This document shows positions 45,144 through 54,395 of a stretch of 64,000 nt of DNA, one piece after another; position 1 is the first letter of the stretch, and each line of letters starts with the position of its first letter. This stretch comes from Anaerolineae bacterium (GTDB taxonomy: Bacteria > Chloroflexota > Anaerolineae > Aggregatilineales > Phototrophicaceae), in contig JAHDWN010000006.1 of assembly GCA_023382675.1 (NCBI GenBank), positions 124,001 through 188,000 of the forward strand. The letters run 5' to 3'. The notes beneath the pieces are model-generated. The model searched no databases and was not told the DNA's origin. It saw only the letters and a list, made by a program, of their open reading frames with translations. A program made the position numbers and the translations under genes.

Positions 45144-46367
45144 CTAACCGCGCCCATCACTGCTGCGCGCCATCTGCCAGGCCATGCTCAGCGCCCAGGT
45201 GCCGCTCCACTGCTGCGCCACCTCGGACTGGCTGCCGAAGCCATACGCCCGCGAGCGCACGTTGTCACCCAGACAGACGGCAAAGGCGCTGCCCTCGTCG
45301 CTGTCCGCACGGTCATCCTCGCGCGCCGGATCGCTCAGCACCGCGATCCCGACTCGATCCGGCGCTTCGCTCGCCAGCCGCCGCGCAATCTGCTCAGCGC
45401 GCAGTCGCAGCGGCGATCCAGTGTCATCCAGTTCATCAGGATGCTCAAACCGCTCCGCCAGCGCCACCCGGTCAGCATGACCCGCCCGCGCCATTCGCTG
45501 TTGGATCGAACCGGGCACACCGGCCTCGACCACCGCCAGCTGCAATCCGCGCATTTCCAGAGCCGCCGCCACTGCGTCTTCCAGCGTATCGCCGTCCACC
45601 CCAAAGATGAAATCGCCGACGCGCTCGCGGATCTGCGCTTCGATCTGCGCGATCATCGCGTCAGCTTCTGCCTCGCTGTCCGCCTTGGCCGTGATGCGCA
45701 CATCCACCTGCCCGGAATGCGCCGCCAGCCCGACCGTCGGATTCATCATCTCAAGCAGATCACTGCCGAGCCGATCATCCAGGGTGCTCTCGCCGATGCC
45801 AGCCGTCTTGAGCACGTGCGCCTTGATGATCGCCAGACCATAGCGCTCGCGCAGGAACGGGATTACCGATTTCTCCGTCAGATACTTCATCTCGCGCGGC
45901 ACCCCCGGCAGGCTGATGATCACCCTGCCCTCGTGTTCGACGATGAAGGCCGGCGCTGTCCCAACGGGGTTTTCGATGACCGTCGCCTGATCCGGCAGAA
46001 ACGCCTGCCGTTTGTTATTATCGGTCATGTGGGCGCGGAAACCGGCGAAGCGCTCGGCGATTTTATCCAGCAGCGCCTGATGAAACACCAGCGTTCGCCC
46101 CGTCGCGCGCGCCACCGCCTGGCGCGTCATATCATCGACCGTGGGACCGAGTCCGCCACAGGTGATGACTACTTGCGCCCGGCCCAGCGCATTCTCAATT
46201 GTCTCGGCAATCCGTATTTCGTTGTCGCCGACGGAGGTCATATAATACAGGTTGATCCCAATCCCGCGCAGCCGCTGCGCCAGATACACTGAGTTCGTAT
46301 CTGTGATTTCACCCAACAGAATTTCCGTGCCGATGGCTATTATCTCAGCATTGACTTGACTGGCCAT
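45144..46367 (-). CDS. CinA-family protein with intact MoCF domain and diverged C-terminal domain
   Basis: 407 residues. The N-terminal MoCF (COG1058) domain is complete: AEIIAIGTEILLGEITDTNS, VGDNEIRI, VITCGGLGPTVDDMTR and NPVGTAPAF with SLPGVPREMKYL. The middle KH-like part follows. The C-terminal domain should hold the nicotinamide-nucleotide amidase motif AESCTGG; at its place is VVEAGVPGS, and the later GavSe region is also missing. Pyrophosphatase activity of the N-terminal part may remain; the deamidase function is probably lost. The next gene begins within a few bases of the stop. Confidence 0.83.
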   Translation of the reverse strand: MASQVNAEIIAIGTEILLGEITDTNSVYLAQRLRGIGINLYYMTSVGDNEIRIAETIENALGRAQVVITCGGLGPTVDDMTRQAVARATGRTLVFHQALLDKIAERFAGFRAHMTDNNKRQAFLPDQATVIENPVGTAPAFIVEHEGRVIISLPGVPREMKYLTEKSVIPFLRERYGLAIIKAHVLKTAGIGESTLDDRLGSDLLEMMNPTVGLAAHSGQVDVRITAKADSEAEADAMIAQIEAQIRERVGDFIFGVDGDTLEDAVAAALEMRGLQLAVVEAGVPGSIQQRMARAGHADRVALAERFEHPDELDDTGSPLRLRAEQIARRLASEAPDRVGIAVLSDPAREDDRADSDEGSAFAVCLGDNVRSRAYGFGSQSEVAQQWSGTWALSMAWQMARSSDGRG

Positions 46368-46555
46368 GAATTTACGTCCTTTATCGAAATCGCGCCGTAA
46401 AACCCCGACGTTTACATCTGGGGATATAAGGCGAGAACTTGTTAGGCATTTGACAGCTCCTTTGGGCTATACTTGATTTAATTCGACTGGACAATCACTA
46501 CACAAGCCTGTGATGGGATGGTGGCGGAAAAAGTCCAGCGCGGCTCTTTAACAAC
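46368..46555. other. Gene-free stretch upstream of the CinA-like gene and the hairpin region
   Basis: No credible coding frame. A perfect TTGACA stands at 46450-46455 and TATACT at 46469-46474, but the 12-base spacing is too short for a normal promoter. The minus-strand promoter of the CinA-like gene should lie here, but I cannot place it. Confidence 0.4.
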
Positions 46556-46754
46556 TGAATGTCGGGCGTTGGGATGGGTAGTCCATCCCGTAAAACATTC
46601 AACGCACCCAAGAGAGAACCGGACATTGAGCAGTCCTTAAACACTCAATCCGCTGGGGCATCAGCGGACTACACGAGCGGCAGTCAGACGTGCTTCGGCA
46701 CGCAGCCGTGTTGACAGTAGCAGCCCCCGCCTTTAGGCGTCGGGAGTATGTCAC
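46556..46754 (+). ncRNA. Row of hairpins ending in an IS200/IS605-like right end (candidate remnant or structured RNA)
   Basis: Four hairpins in order: a long one with TGAATGT (46556-46562) pairing ACATTCA (46595-46601) around GGGATGG/CCATCCC (46571-46577, 46583-46589); TCCGCTG/CAGCGGA at 46649-46655 and 46662-46668; CGTGC-TTCG-GCACG at 46689-46702; and CGCC-TTTA-GGCG in a C-rich/G-rich frame at 46724-46746. The last hairpin plus GGGAGTATGTCAC is like the right end next to tnpB genes of IS200/IS605 elements, where the omega RNA scaffold ends. No tnpA or tnpB is present. Element identity is by memory of such ends, so tentative. Confidence 0.4.
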
Positions 46755-46775
46755 ATGAGAATTCTTGCGAGTTGC

Positions 46776-46803
46776 TTGCAAATTTGGACAGGTACACTAT
46801 AAT
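46776..46803 (+). promoter_or_regulatory. Promoter of the ABC ATPase gene
   Basis: A perfect TATAAT at 46798-46803 and TTGCAA at 46776-46781 with a 16-base spacer. It lies just after the hairpin row and about 115 bases before the GTG start, leaving a roughly 105-base leader. Confidence 0.55.
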
Positions 46804-46917
46804 CCCGCTCAAATTGTTTGATCTGGCGTCAGCGCAATTTCTTTGTGCAGGTTATACAGACGCCCTATTTGTGACTGCTCGTCGATAACCGTCCTATTCT
46901 GTCCCGGAGGCAAAATC

Positions 46918-48063
46918 GTGGCAAGCCTGACTTTCCGACATGTATACAAACGCTTCGCTGGCAACGTGGTCGCAGTTCGTGATTTCGATATCGAGGTTGC
47001 GGACAAGGAATTTTTGGTACTGGTTGGTCCATCCGGCTGCGGTAAATCCACGACGCTGCGTATGCTCGCGGGCCTAGAGGAAATCTCTGAAGGAGAAATC
47101 CTGATCGGTGATCGCGTGGTCAACAACGTCGCCCCGAAAGATCGCGATGTGGCGATGGTGTTCCAGAGCTACGCCCTCTACCCGCACATGACCGTCTACG
47201 AAAACATGGCCTTTGGTTTGCGTCTGCGCAAGACCCCCAAGCAGGTCATCGACCAGCGCGTGCGCGAAGCGGCCAAGAGCCTCGGCATCGAGCACCTGCT
47301 TGACCGCCGTCCGCGCCAGCTTTCCGGTGGTCAGCGCCAGCGCGTCGCCGTCGGTCGTGCCATCGTCCGTGAGCCGCAGGTCTTCTTGATGGATGAGCCG
47401 CTCTCGAACCTGGACGCCAAGCTGCGCGTTGAAGCCCGTTCGTTCATCAGCAAGCTGCACCAGCGCCTGGGCACGACGTTCGTCTACGTCACCCACGACC
47501 AGGTGGAAGCCATGACGATGGGTACGCGCATTTGCGTCATGAGCGCCGGCGAAATCCAGCAGACCGACACGCCCTTCAATCTTTACCACAACCCGCGCAA
47601 CCTGTTTGTCGCCGGTTTCATCGGCAGCCCGTCGATGAACTTCTTCGACGGCACCGTCAAGCTGGAAGGCGGCGCGATGAAGATCGAAACCGCCAGCTTC
47701 ACGATCACGCTGCCGCCGGCGAAAGCCGCGCTGTACCAGGCGGTCAACAACGAGCGCGTGACCCTGGGTATTCGCCCAGAAGATGTCCACGACTCCGAGT
47801 ATCAGCCGGGCGGCATCACCCCGGCGGTCGTCGAGGCCAATGTCGAGGTGGTCGAGCAAATGGGTAACGAAATGATCCTCTATCTGGAAGATCAGGGCAA
47901 GTCCTATATCTCCCGCACCGACCCGCGCACCAAGGCCACCGTTGGCAAGCGCATGAACTTCGTGTTCAATCTGGACAATCTCCACTTGTTCGATGCCCAG
48001 TCGGAGCTATCGCTCGCTTACGAATCGAAGCAAAAAGAAGCTGCGGTCGCAATGGCAAAATAG
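46918..48063 (+). CDS. ABC transporter ATP-binding protein, MalK/UgpC type
   Basis: 381 residues from a GTG at 46918 with GGAGG seven bases before it. Walker A is GPSGCGKST near residue 37, the Q-loop lies in VFQSYALYPHM, the signature is LSGGQRQRVAVGRAI near 134 and Walker B is VFLMDEPLSNLD, followed by YVTHDQ. The C-terminal OB-type (TOBE) regulatory domain includes LGIRPEDVHD. No permease or binding-protein genes adjoin, so it probably energises several sugar importers, as MsmK does. It has its own promoter and terminator. Confidence 0.93.
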   Translation: MASLTFRHVYKRFAGNVVAVRDFDIEVADKEFLVLVGPSGCGKSTTLRMLAGLEEISEGEILIGDRVVNNVAPKDRDVAMVFQSYALYPHMTVYENMAFGLRLRKTPKQVIDQRVREAAKSLGIEHLLDRRPRQLSGGQRQRVAVGRAIVREPQVFLMDEPLSNLDAKLRVEARSFISKLHQRLGTTFVYVTHDQVEAMTMGTRICVMSAGEIQQTDTPFNLYHNPRNLFVAGFIGSPSMNFFDGTVKLEGGAMKIETASFTITLPPAKAALYQAVNNERVTLGIRPEDVHDSEYQPGGITPAVVEANVEVVEQMGNEMILYLEDQGKSYISRTDPRTKATVGKRMNFVFNLDNLHLFDAQSELSLAYESKQKEAAVAMAK

Positions 48064-48076
48064 ACACGGACGTAAC

Positions 48077-48107
48077 AGGGCCTGGTTTTCACCAGGCCCT
48101 TTCATTT
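48077..48107 (+). terminator. Terminator of the ABC ATPase gene
   Basis: AGGGCCTGG at 48077-48085 pairs with CCAGGCCCT at 48092-48100 around a six-base T-rich loop, followed by TTCATTT, 13 bases after the stop. Confidence 0.85.
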
Positions 48108-48182
48108 CGCATATGTGCACCTGCAGGGTTGCCGCTGCCTATCATCTATCATCCGATATTCATCCAGTATCATCCCTCCGCT

Positions 48183-48191
48183 TGCTATAAT
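48183..48191 (+). promoter_or_regulatory. Extended -10 promoter of the CelD-like gene
   Basis: TGC then a perfect TATAAT at 48186-48191, the extended -10 form, 41 bases before the GTG. No -35 hexamer is seen. Confidence 0.5.
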
Positions 48192-48231
48192 CGCAGCGTG
48201 TTAGCCCGCATCCTGGCGAAGGAACTTCCTT

Positions 48232-49248
48232 GTGCATCTCAAAACCTACGATAACATCGACTCTCTTCGTGAGCTAGAGCACGAGTGGAATGAACTGCTC
48301 GAACGCAGCTATGCCAACCGCATTTTCAGCACCTTTGAATGGCAGCTCACCTGGCTGGAAGCCTACCGCCCGGACGAGATCTGGGTTATCACCTGCCGCG
48401 ATCAGCAGGGCAAGCTGATCGGCATTGCCCCTTGGTTCGTCGAGATCCGCCCGGACGAGCGCGTCGTGCGCAGCATCGGCTGTGTGGATGTGACCGACTA
48501 TGTCGATTTGATCGTGGATCGCAACTGGATCGAGCCGGTGCTGCGGCTGTTCGCGGCTCAGATGATCGAAAATCACAGTCGTTACGACCGTGTCAACCTG
48601 TGTAACATCCCCGAAGGCTCGCCAACGCTCGATCATTTCGCCCAGCACATGGGAGAATGCGGCTTCACGACCGAACTCGAATTTCAGGAAGTCTGTCCGG
48701 TCATCGAGCTGCCGGACACCTGGGAAGGCTATCTTGAGCGCCTGGACAAGAAGAACCGCCACGAACTGCGCCGCAAACTGCGCCGTGCCGAAGGCGAAAC
48801 CCAATCGCTCGACTGGTACATTGTTGGCCCCGAACACGACCTCCAGAAGGAGCTGGACGCCTTCCTCGAACTGATGGCCGCCAGCCAGCCAGCCAAAGCC
48901 GCATTCCTCAGTGATGCCCGCAACCGGGCGTTCTTCCAGAGCCTGACCGAACGCACCTACGCGCGCGGCTGGCTCCAGCTCGACTTCCTGGTCGCCGATG
49001 GTGTACGCGTCGCCGCCTACTACAACTTCGCCTATAACGGCAACATCCAGGTTTACAACTCCGGCCTGCTGCCGTCCAGATACGGGCAGATCAGCCCTGG
49101 CATTGTCCTAGTCGCCTACAACATCCGCCACGCCATCGAACAGGGGCGGCATCTGTTCGACTTCCTGCGCGGCAACGAGGAATACAAATATCGCCTGGGC
49201 GCAAAAGACACCCGCATCTTTAAGCTCAAGGCGCAGGCCGCCGCGTAA
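48232..49248 (+). CDS. CelD/BcsL-family GNAT acetyltransferase
   Basis: 338 residues from a GTG at 48232 with AAGGAA seven bases upstream. Two tandem GNAT-like halves: the N-terminal one with NRIFSTFEWQLTWLEAY and the CelD-type acyltransferase block KKNRHELRRKLRRAEGE near residue 180, then VAAYYNFAYNGNIQVYNSGLLPSRYGQISPGIVLVAYNIRHAIEQGRHLFDFLRGNEEYKYRLGA, the conserved C-terminal stretch. Family members act in polysaccharide or cell-wall acylation; the substrate is unknown. It is monocistronic. Confidence 0.88.
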   Translation: MHLKTYDNIDSLRELEHEWNELLERSYANRIFSTFEWQLTWLEAYRPDEIWVITCRDQQGKLIGIAPWFVEIRPDERVVRSIGCVDVTDYVDLIVDRNWIEPVLRLFAAQMIENHSRYDRVNLCNIPEGSPTLDHFAQHMGECGFTTELEFQEVCPVIELPDTWEGYLERLDKKNRHELRRKLRRAEGETQSLDWYIVGPEHDLQKELDAFLELMAASQPAKAAFLSDARNRAFFQSLTERTYARGWLQLDFLVADGVRVAAYYNFAYNGNIQVYNSGLLPSRYGQISPGIVLVAYNIRHAIEQGRHLFDFLRGNEEYKYRLGAKDTRIFKLKAQAAA

Positions 49249-49250
49249 CG

Positions 49251-49274
49251 GGCTGTCGGCGGTCAGCTATCGGC
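49251..49274 (+). repeat. 24-base repeat (family D), copy 2
   Basis: Starts two bases after the stop of the CelD-like gene. It is identical to 61142-61165 except for one base and is related to 35312-35335 on the minus strand. Confidence 0.7.
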
Positions 49275-49323
49275 TTGTACGCGCACAGTGTCCGGCGCAT
49301 CTTCCAACGCTATGTAGGCACAA

Positions 49324-50541
49324 TCATCCTGCCCGCGAGGCGATAATATGCGCGGCGAGGTATTCCGCATCCTCGCCGACACCGCCCACCAGCCCGGATT
49401 TTTGCTTGAATAGATACGGCATCCCGATGAAATACAGCCCCGGATAGGCCGTCACTCCGCGCTGCGTGATCGGGAAGCCATCGTCGTCGGTCACGGGCAG
49501 TTTGACCAGGTTGTAGTCGAAAGCAAACCCCGTCGCCCAGACAACGCTGTGGATGCCTGCCGCCTGCAAATCGAGTGCGAGCATTTCCGGCTGATCGTAG
49601 GCATCGCGCAGTTGCGGCACGTCCTCGGTAGGCAAGCCAGGCTGGTGCGCCTCGATGTAGTTGTCCACGGCTTTCAGGAACTGCGCTTCAAGCTGATCCG
49701 TTTTTGTCAGGCTGTCACGCAAGTCCGGCGCAAGAATGAGCTTGCCGTCGCGCACGTCCTGCACGTGGCCGAGTAGAGTCACGCCATCGCGCGCAAACTG
49801 ATGCAGATTCAGGTTATGCCCGCCGTGCGCGCCCGATACCTGGGGATTGCCCGCGAATTTGGCTTTTGGCGACGGCAGCTTGTCCGGCGTGCGATCCAAC
49901 ATGCCGATCTTGTCCGCCCAATAGAAAGCATCGTAGCCCCGATAGCGGCGCGGCACGCGCGCCATAACGCTTACTGCCAAATACACCTGCCGCCCACTCT
50001 GGTAGAGTTCCTCAGCGATCTGGCAGCCGGACTGGCCGCTGCCGACCACCAACACCGCGCCCGATGGCAAATTCTCTGGATTGCGATAGTGCATCGAATG
50101 AAGCTGCACGATGTCGTCGGGCAGTTTGGCGCCGCAAACCGGGATCTTCGGGCGCTGGAACAAGCCCGTGGCAATGACGACGTTCTCCGCCTCCAGCGTC
50201 GTTCCGTCGGCGACATGCACGCGATAGCCCGCTGCTGCTGGCTCGACCGCCGTCATCCGCACGTTGTAGCGCACCGGCAGGTCGAACGTGCGCGCGTATT
50301 GCTCAAAATAGGCGACGATTTCATCGCGGGCGAGGTAGCCGTCCGGGTCGCCGGGTGATTTCAACCCAGGCAGTTCAGTCATGTTGTTGGGCGTGACGAA
50401 GGTGAACGAGTCCCAGCGATCGCGCCAGGCGCTGCCAGCCTGTGCCGCCCGTTCCAGCACCACGTGCTCATGCGCCTGCTTCGTCAGGAAATAGCTCAGC
50501 GCCAGCCCGGCCTGACCGCCGCCGACGATTATCGTCTTCAT
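49324..50541 (-). CDS. Flavin-containing monooxygenase/FAD-dependent oxidoreductase
   Basis: 405 residues. It begins MKTIIVGGGQAGLALSYFL (FAD-binding Gly motif). It has the second dinucleotide-binding motif VVGSGQSGCQIAEEL near residue 160 and VVIATGLFQRPKIP near 125, followed by the C-terminal VVWATGFAFDY. This is the CzcO/YhcP-type flavin monooxygenase layout; NADPH supplies electrons and the substrate is unknown. The ATG at 50541 has GGGGGGAA upstream. Confidence 0.9.
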   Translation of the reverse strand: MKTIIVGGGQAGLALSYFLTKQAHEHVVLERAAQAGSAWRDRWDSFTFVTPNNMTELPGLKSPGDPDGYLARDEIVAYFEQYARTFDLPVRYNVRMTAVEPAAAGYRVHVADGTTLEAENVVIATGLFQRPKIPVCGAKLPDDIVQLHSMHYRNPENLPSGAVLVVGSGQSGCQIAEELYQSGRQVYLAVSVMARVPRRYRGYDAFYWADKIGMLDRTPDKLPSPKAKFAGNPQVSGAHGGHNLNLHQFARDGVTLLGHVQDVRDGKLILAPDLRDSLTKTDQLEAQFLKAVDNYIEAHQPGLPTEDVPQLRDAYDQPEMLALDLQAAGIHSVVWATGFAFDYNLVKLPVTDDDGFPITQRGVTAYPGLYFIGMPYLFKQKSGLVGGVGEDAEYLAAHIIASRAG

Positions 50542-50610
50542 CGCGCAGTTCCCCCCGCTGTGGTGCATTCCCACGACCCCGAACAGAACAGTCCGGCCAT
50601 AACGAAACAA

Positions 50611-50633
50611 CGACCCGCATTTCTGGCGGGTCG
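50611..50633 (-). terminator. Hairpin, probable terminator of the cupredoxin gene
   Basis: An 8-bp stem (CGACCCGC at 50611-50618 with GCGGGTCG at 50626-50633) and a seven-base loop. On the minus strand TTGTTTCG follows, so it probably stops transcripts coming from the cupredoxin gene, 150 bases upstream. It could also be a leader hairpin of the flavin gene. Confidence 0.5.
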
Positions 50634-50783
50634 CTCACGTGAATCAACATTAGCCACATGCTACGCGCGTGTCAAGATCGTTGACACAATACGCCCTGGA
50701 GCCTATTCGCTACCTACTGCGTCGCCATCGTCCTCAATGATTCCGAGCACAGGCGAACTGCTCATACATGTTTCACGTATATC

Positions 50784-51380
50784 TCAATTGATAACGACCG
50801 GCAGGTGCATGCCTAGCTCATAGTGATCGGGAGCACCTTCGACAGTACTCCCATCAGCGCCGAGGATGGGTGCGAAACAGCCAATCTGCCATTCACCTGC
50901 CCATGCTTCCGGGACGACGAATTCGAGGGTGAGGCTTTGCCCAGGATGCAGTTCCAACGCCAATAAGCCCTCTGCCACCACCGCAAAGCGCTCGCCAGCC
51001 ATTTCGCCATTGACGACAAGATCCGCGTGCTCGAACAACCTGGTTGCGAAGCCATGATCCATATGCCCCCCGCCCATGGCGCCCATATCGCCGTGCTCCC
51101 CGCCCATGTCCATGCCTGCATCTTCTTCCATCAGGTCCTGGCCAAACATCACCTCATGATAGAGCGCGCCTTCGTTGCTGAACGTGACGGCATAGCTTTG
51201 ACCAGCGGTTAGCTCGAGGGAAGCGCCGGGGTCTTGATCTTCAACTTGAAAAGCGTATTCACTCAAAATCACCTTGATATCATGGGCATCTTCGTCCGCC
51301 AAAACCGTTCCGGCCATGATTGCTGAAAGCGCGACCACAATCAGCACTGCCCAAACCCATCGTTTTCGCAGCCTCGTCAT
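50784..51380 (-). CDS. Secreted cupredoxin with His/Met-rich loop
   Basis: 198 residues with a signal peptide (to about residue 28). The plastocyanin-like fold has ligands in the right places: His75 in ALYHEV, Cys168 in IGCFAP, His186 and Met191. Between the strands lies an inserted loop rich in Met and His (MEEDAGMDMGGEHGDMGAMGGGHMDHG, about residues 84-110), typical of copper binding or transfer. It would carry electrons or deliver copper outside the cell. AGGAGG precedes the ATG. The next upstream gene is a P-type ATPase of the Ca type. Confidence 0.85.
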   Translation of the reverse strand: MTRLRKRWVWAVLIVVALSAIMAGTVLADEDAHDIKVILSEYAFQVEDQDPGASLELTAGQSYAVTFSNEGALYHEVMFGQDLMEEDAGMDMGGEHGDMGAMGGGHMDHGFATRLFEHADLVVNGEMAGERFAVVAEGLLALELHPGQSLTLEFVVPEAWAGEWQIGCFAPILGADGSTVEGAPDHYELGMHLPVVIN

Positions 51381-51471
51381 CTCTCCTCCTCATATTTCAC
51401 TCGAGCCGCTCGCTCGCCATCTGGATATTAGCTTGAGTGAGCGAATGTCGTCAACGCTCTACTCCAACCAC

Positions 51472-51510
51472 AAAAAAGCCGCCTACCCCACATGGTGAGG
51501 CGGCGGCTTT
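51472..51510 (-). terminator. Terminator of the P-type ATPase gene
   Basis: A 9-bp stem (AAAGCCGCC at 51475-51483 with GGCGGCTTT at 51502-51510), followed on the minus strand by a T-run, 24 bases past the ATPase stop. Confidence 0.85.
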
Positions 51511-51533
51511 CTCTAACGACAAATTGAACGGCG

Positions 51534-54395
51534 TTATTTGAGCACGCCGCGGCGGATGAGCAGCTTTTCCAGCTCGACGACGATGAACACGACCGTGCTC
51601 AAGACCATACACAGCACGAGCTGCGAGCCGGTCAGCGGGTTCGTGCCGAAGATACGGTTGAAGAACGGCAAGTAGACCGCCAGCAGCTGCACGACAACTG
51701 TGAAGACGATTGCGCCCAGCAGCAGCGGGTTACTGAAGAACGGCAGCGTGAAGGTCGACTCGCGGTGCGAACGCAGCCCCCAGGCGTGTCCCATCTGGGC
51801 AATGGTGAGGAAGATGAAGACCATTGTATTCCAGGCCGGGTTGCCATTGGCGGCAAGCAGGTTATTGCTCCACGCCCAGTAGCCGAGGGCGATACCCGTC
51901 AGGCCAAGCGTCAAACCGACAATAGCGATGTGCCGTGTCATACCCAGCCCGAACATACTCATCGATGGCGGGTATGGTTTACGCTTCATCGCATTGCGTT
52001 CGCCCTGCTCAACACCGAGTGCCAGCGCTGGCACACCATCCGTGATCAGGTTCATCCACAGGATTTGCAGCGTCGTCAGCGGCAGCGTCATGCCGCTGAT
52101 CAACTGCGTCATGATCAGCACAATCAATTCGCCGGTGTTGCTCGCCACCAGGTATTTGATGAAACGGCGGACGTTCTCGAAGATCGTGCGCCCTTCCTCG
52201 ACCGCGCTGACGATGGTGGCGAAGTTGTCGTCCAGGATGACCATGCTCGACGCTTCTTTAGACACCGCCGTGCCGGTGATGCCCATCGCCACGCCGATGT
52301 CGGCCTTCTTGAGCGCGGGCGCGTCGTTAACGCCGTCGCCCGTCATCGCCACGATGTGGCCTTTGGATTGCAGCGCACGCACGATGCGGAGCTTGTGCTC
52401 CGGCGCAACGCGCGCGAACACAGGTACCTCATCGACAATCTGTTCCAGCTTTTCCTGCGGCATCGTTTGCAGATCACGACCGGTGACAACGCGATCTTCT
52501 TCGTTGGCAATGTCAAGTTCGCGAGCGATGCTGAAGGCGGTCATCGGATGATCGCCCGTGATCATGACTGGGCGAATACCGGCTTCGCGCGCAGTCGCGA
52601 CGGCGACCTTGACCTCCGGGCGCGGCGGATCGTTAATGCCCACCATGCCGAGAAAGATCAGTTTCTGTTCGATGTCATCGACCGTCACCGGGTCCGGCAT
52701 TTCCTTCAGGCGGCGGAAGCCCATACCAAGGACTCGCAAGCCGTCCTTTGCCAGTCTGTCGTTCGATTCGAGGATGCGTTCGCGCCATTCCGGCGTCATC
52801 GGCGCGGGCGCGCCGTCAATCCAGACGCGGTCGCAGACATCCAGAATGCTATCGACGCCGCCCTTGGTCACCGCCACCCATTGCGCTTCGGTGCTGATCA
52901 TCAATTCCTCGATGACCTTGTTGATCAGGCGCTCTTCCTGGGTTTGCCCCTCGAAAGGCGCACTCAAATGAATGGTCGACATCCGTTTACGTTCGGACGA
53001 GAACGGTACTTCGGCGACCCGCGGGAACATCTCGTCAAGATGTGTCTTGAACAACTTGTAGCGTGCGGCAGCGACGACCAGCGCGCCCTCGGTTGGATCA
53101 CCAATGGCGCGGTAGTTGCGGTCGCCGGAGGCTTCGTCCTGAAGGATGGCGTCATTGCAGAGCGCATTGCCGGTCAACAGCATCGCCTGCGCCACGTTCG
53201 GCGGCGGCGTCGAGCCATTGCGCGAAAGCAGCATCATGCGGCCATCATCGACGACTTCTTCGAGCGAGGAGACATTCCCTGCCACGTCGATCAGGCGCAC
53301 GGTCATGCGGTTTTCGGTCAGCGTGCCAGTCTTGTCCGAGCAGATCGTCGTCACCGAACCGAGCGTTTCGACGGCGGGCAGCTTGCGGATGAGCGCGCGG
53401 CGGCGCAGCATCCGTTGAGCACCGAGCGCCAGCGCCACAGTCACGACCGCGGGCAGGCCTTCCGGCACGACGGCAACGGCAATCGAAACTGCTGTCAGCA
53501 GTACCGACTCTTCGTTTGATCCTGCGTCACTCGGCGGCAACAGCGGCTGGCCGGTCAGGATGCCGACGATGAGGGCGAAGATCATGACGCCAACAGCCAG
53601 CCGGAAGAGCGCCACGCCGACCTCGGCCATTCGCTTCTGCATCGGCGTCTGTTCTTCTTCGACGGACTGAATCAGGTCAGCGATGCGCCCTAATTCGGTC
53701 TTCATGCCCGTTTCAACAATGACGGCGGTCCCTCTACCATAAGTCACCGCCGTCCCCATATAGACCATGTTTTCCCGGTCGCCGACTTGCGCGTCCGCGC
53801 TCTCCAATGCGCGTATCTTCTTGTCAACCGGCTGCGATTCGCCGGTCAGCGCGGCTTCTGCGACCTGAAGGTTAGCGGCTTCGACCAGTCGCCCATCGGC
53901 GGGGACAATGCTGCCCGCTTCCAACAGCACCACGTCACCGGGCACCAGGAAACGCGACTCGATGTCCATCACCTGCCCGTCACGACGGACGCGCACCAGC
54001 GGCGCGGCCATCTTCTTGAGGGCGGCCATCGCCTGTTCAGCGCGATATTCCTGGCTGACGCCGAGGATGGCGTTGATGACGACGATAGCGAGAATGGCGA
54101 TCACACTGTCGAACTTGCCGAGAAAAATGGAAATTGCCGCTGCGCCCAACAAGAGGAGCACCAGCGGATTGGTCAACTGCTCCCAAAGGATAGCCCAGGG
54201 GCTTTTCACACCCTTATCGATCAGTTCATTCGGCCCGTACTGCGCGAAGCGCTGGTCAGCGACCGTCTGTGAAAGTCCTGTCGCGATCCGGGTGTCTAAA
54301 CGGCGAAGCACTTCATCTGGTTCCAGCATGAACCAGGCCGATTCGCTGCCGGGAGTAGTCGTAGTTGCGTCATCGGGTTTTGTGTTTACAGCCAT
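51534..54395 (-). CDS. Calcium-type P-type ATPase
   Basis: 953 residues from the ATG at 54395 with GGAG five bases upstream. N-terminal cation-ATPase domain, then the TGES actuator motif ([10 protein letters not shown]) near residue 185, the phosphorylation site [10 protein letters not shown] near 352, KRMSTIHL (nucleotide domain), [25 protein letters not shown] near 690 and ten helices, of which the last six lie after residue 740. The [20 protein letters not shown] segment is typical of SERCA/PMR-like Ca pumps. It exports Ca2+, or Mn2+, at the membrane. A good terminator follows. Confidence 0.94.
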   Translation of the reverse strand: MAVNTKPDDATTTTPGSESAWFMLEPDEVLRRLDTRIATGLSQTVADQRFAQYGPNELIDKGVKSPWAILWEQLTNPLVLLLLGAAAISIFLGKFDSVIAILAIVVINAILGVSQEYRAEQAMAALKKMAAPLVRVRRDGQVMDIESRFLVPGDVVLLEAGSIVPADGRLVEAANLQVAEAALTGESQPVDKKIRALESADAQVGDRENMVYMGTAVTYGRGTAVIVETGMKTELGRIADLIQSVEEEQTPMQKRMAEVGVALFRLAVGVMIFALIVGILTGQPLLPPSDAGSNEESVLLTAVSIAVAVVPEGLPAVVTVALALGAQRMLRRRALIRKLPAVETLGSVTTICSDKTGTLTENRMTVRLIDVAGNVSSLEEVVDDGRMMLLSRNGSTPPPNVAQAMLLTGNALCNDAILQDEASGDRNYRAIGDPTEGALVVAAARYKLFKTHLDEMFPRVAEVPFSSERKRMSTIHLSAPFEGQTQEERLINKVIEELMISTEAQWVAVTKGGVDSILDVCDRVWIDGAPAPMTPEWRERILESNDRLAKDGLRVLGMGFRRLKEMPDPVTVDDIEQKLIFLGMVGINDPPRPEVKVAVATAREAGIRPVMITGDHPMTAFSIARELDIANEEDRVVTGRDLQTMPQEKLEQIVDEVPVFARVAPEHKLRIVRALQSKGHIVAMTGDGVNDAPALKKADIGVAMGITGTAVSKEASSMVILDDNFATIVSAVEEGRTIFENVRRFIKYLVASNTGELIVLIMTQLISGMTLPLTTLQILWMNLITDGVPALALGVEQGERNAMKRKPYPPSMSMFGLGMTRHIAIVGLTLGLTGIALGYWAWSNNLLAANGNPAWNTMVFIFLTIAQMGHAWGLRSHRESTFTLPFFSNPLLLGAIVFTVVVQLLAVYLPFFNRIFGTNPLTGSQLVLCMVLSTVVFIVVELEKLLIRRGVLK

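Noticed and set aside
46450-46474. Promoter TTGACA ... TATACT before the hairpin row
   Set aside because: The hexamers are good but only 12 bases apart, too close for normal sigma-70-type recognition.
51765-53519. A long open frame on the plus strand opposite the P-type ATPase
   Set aside because: It is rich in Arg, His and Gln, as expected for the reverse frame of a GC-rich gene. It has no motifs, while the minus strand holds every P-type ATPase motif.
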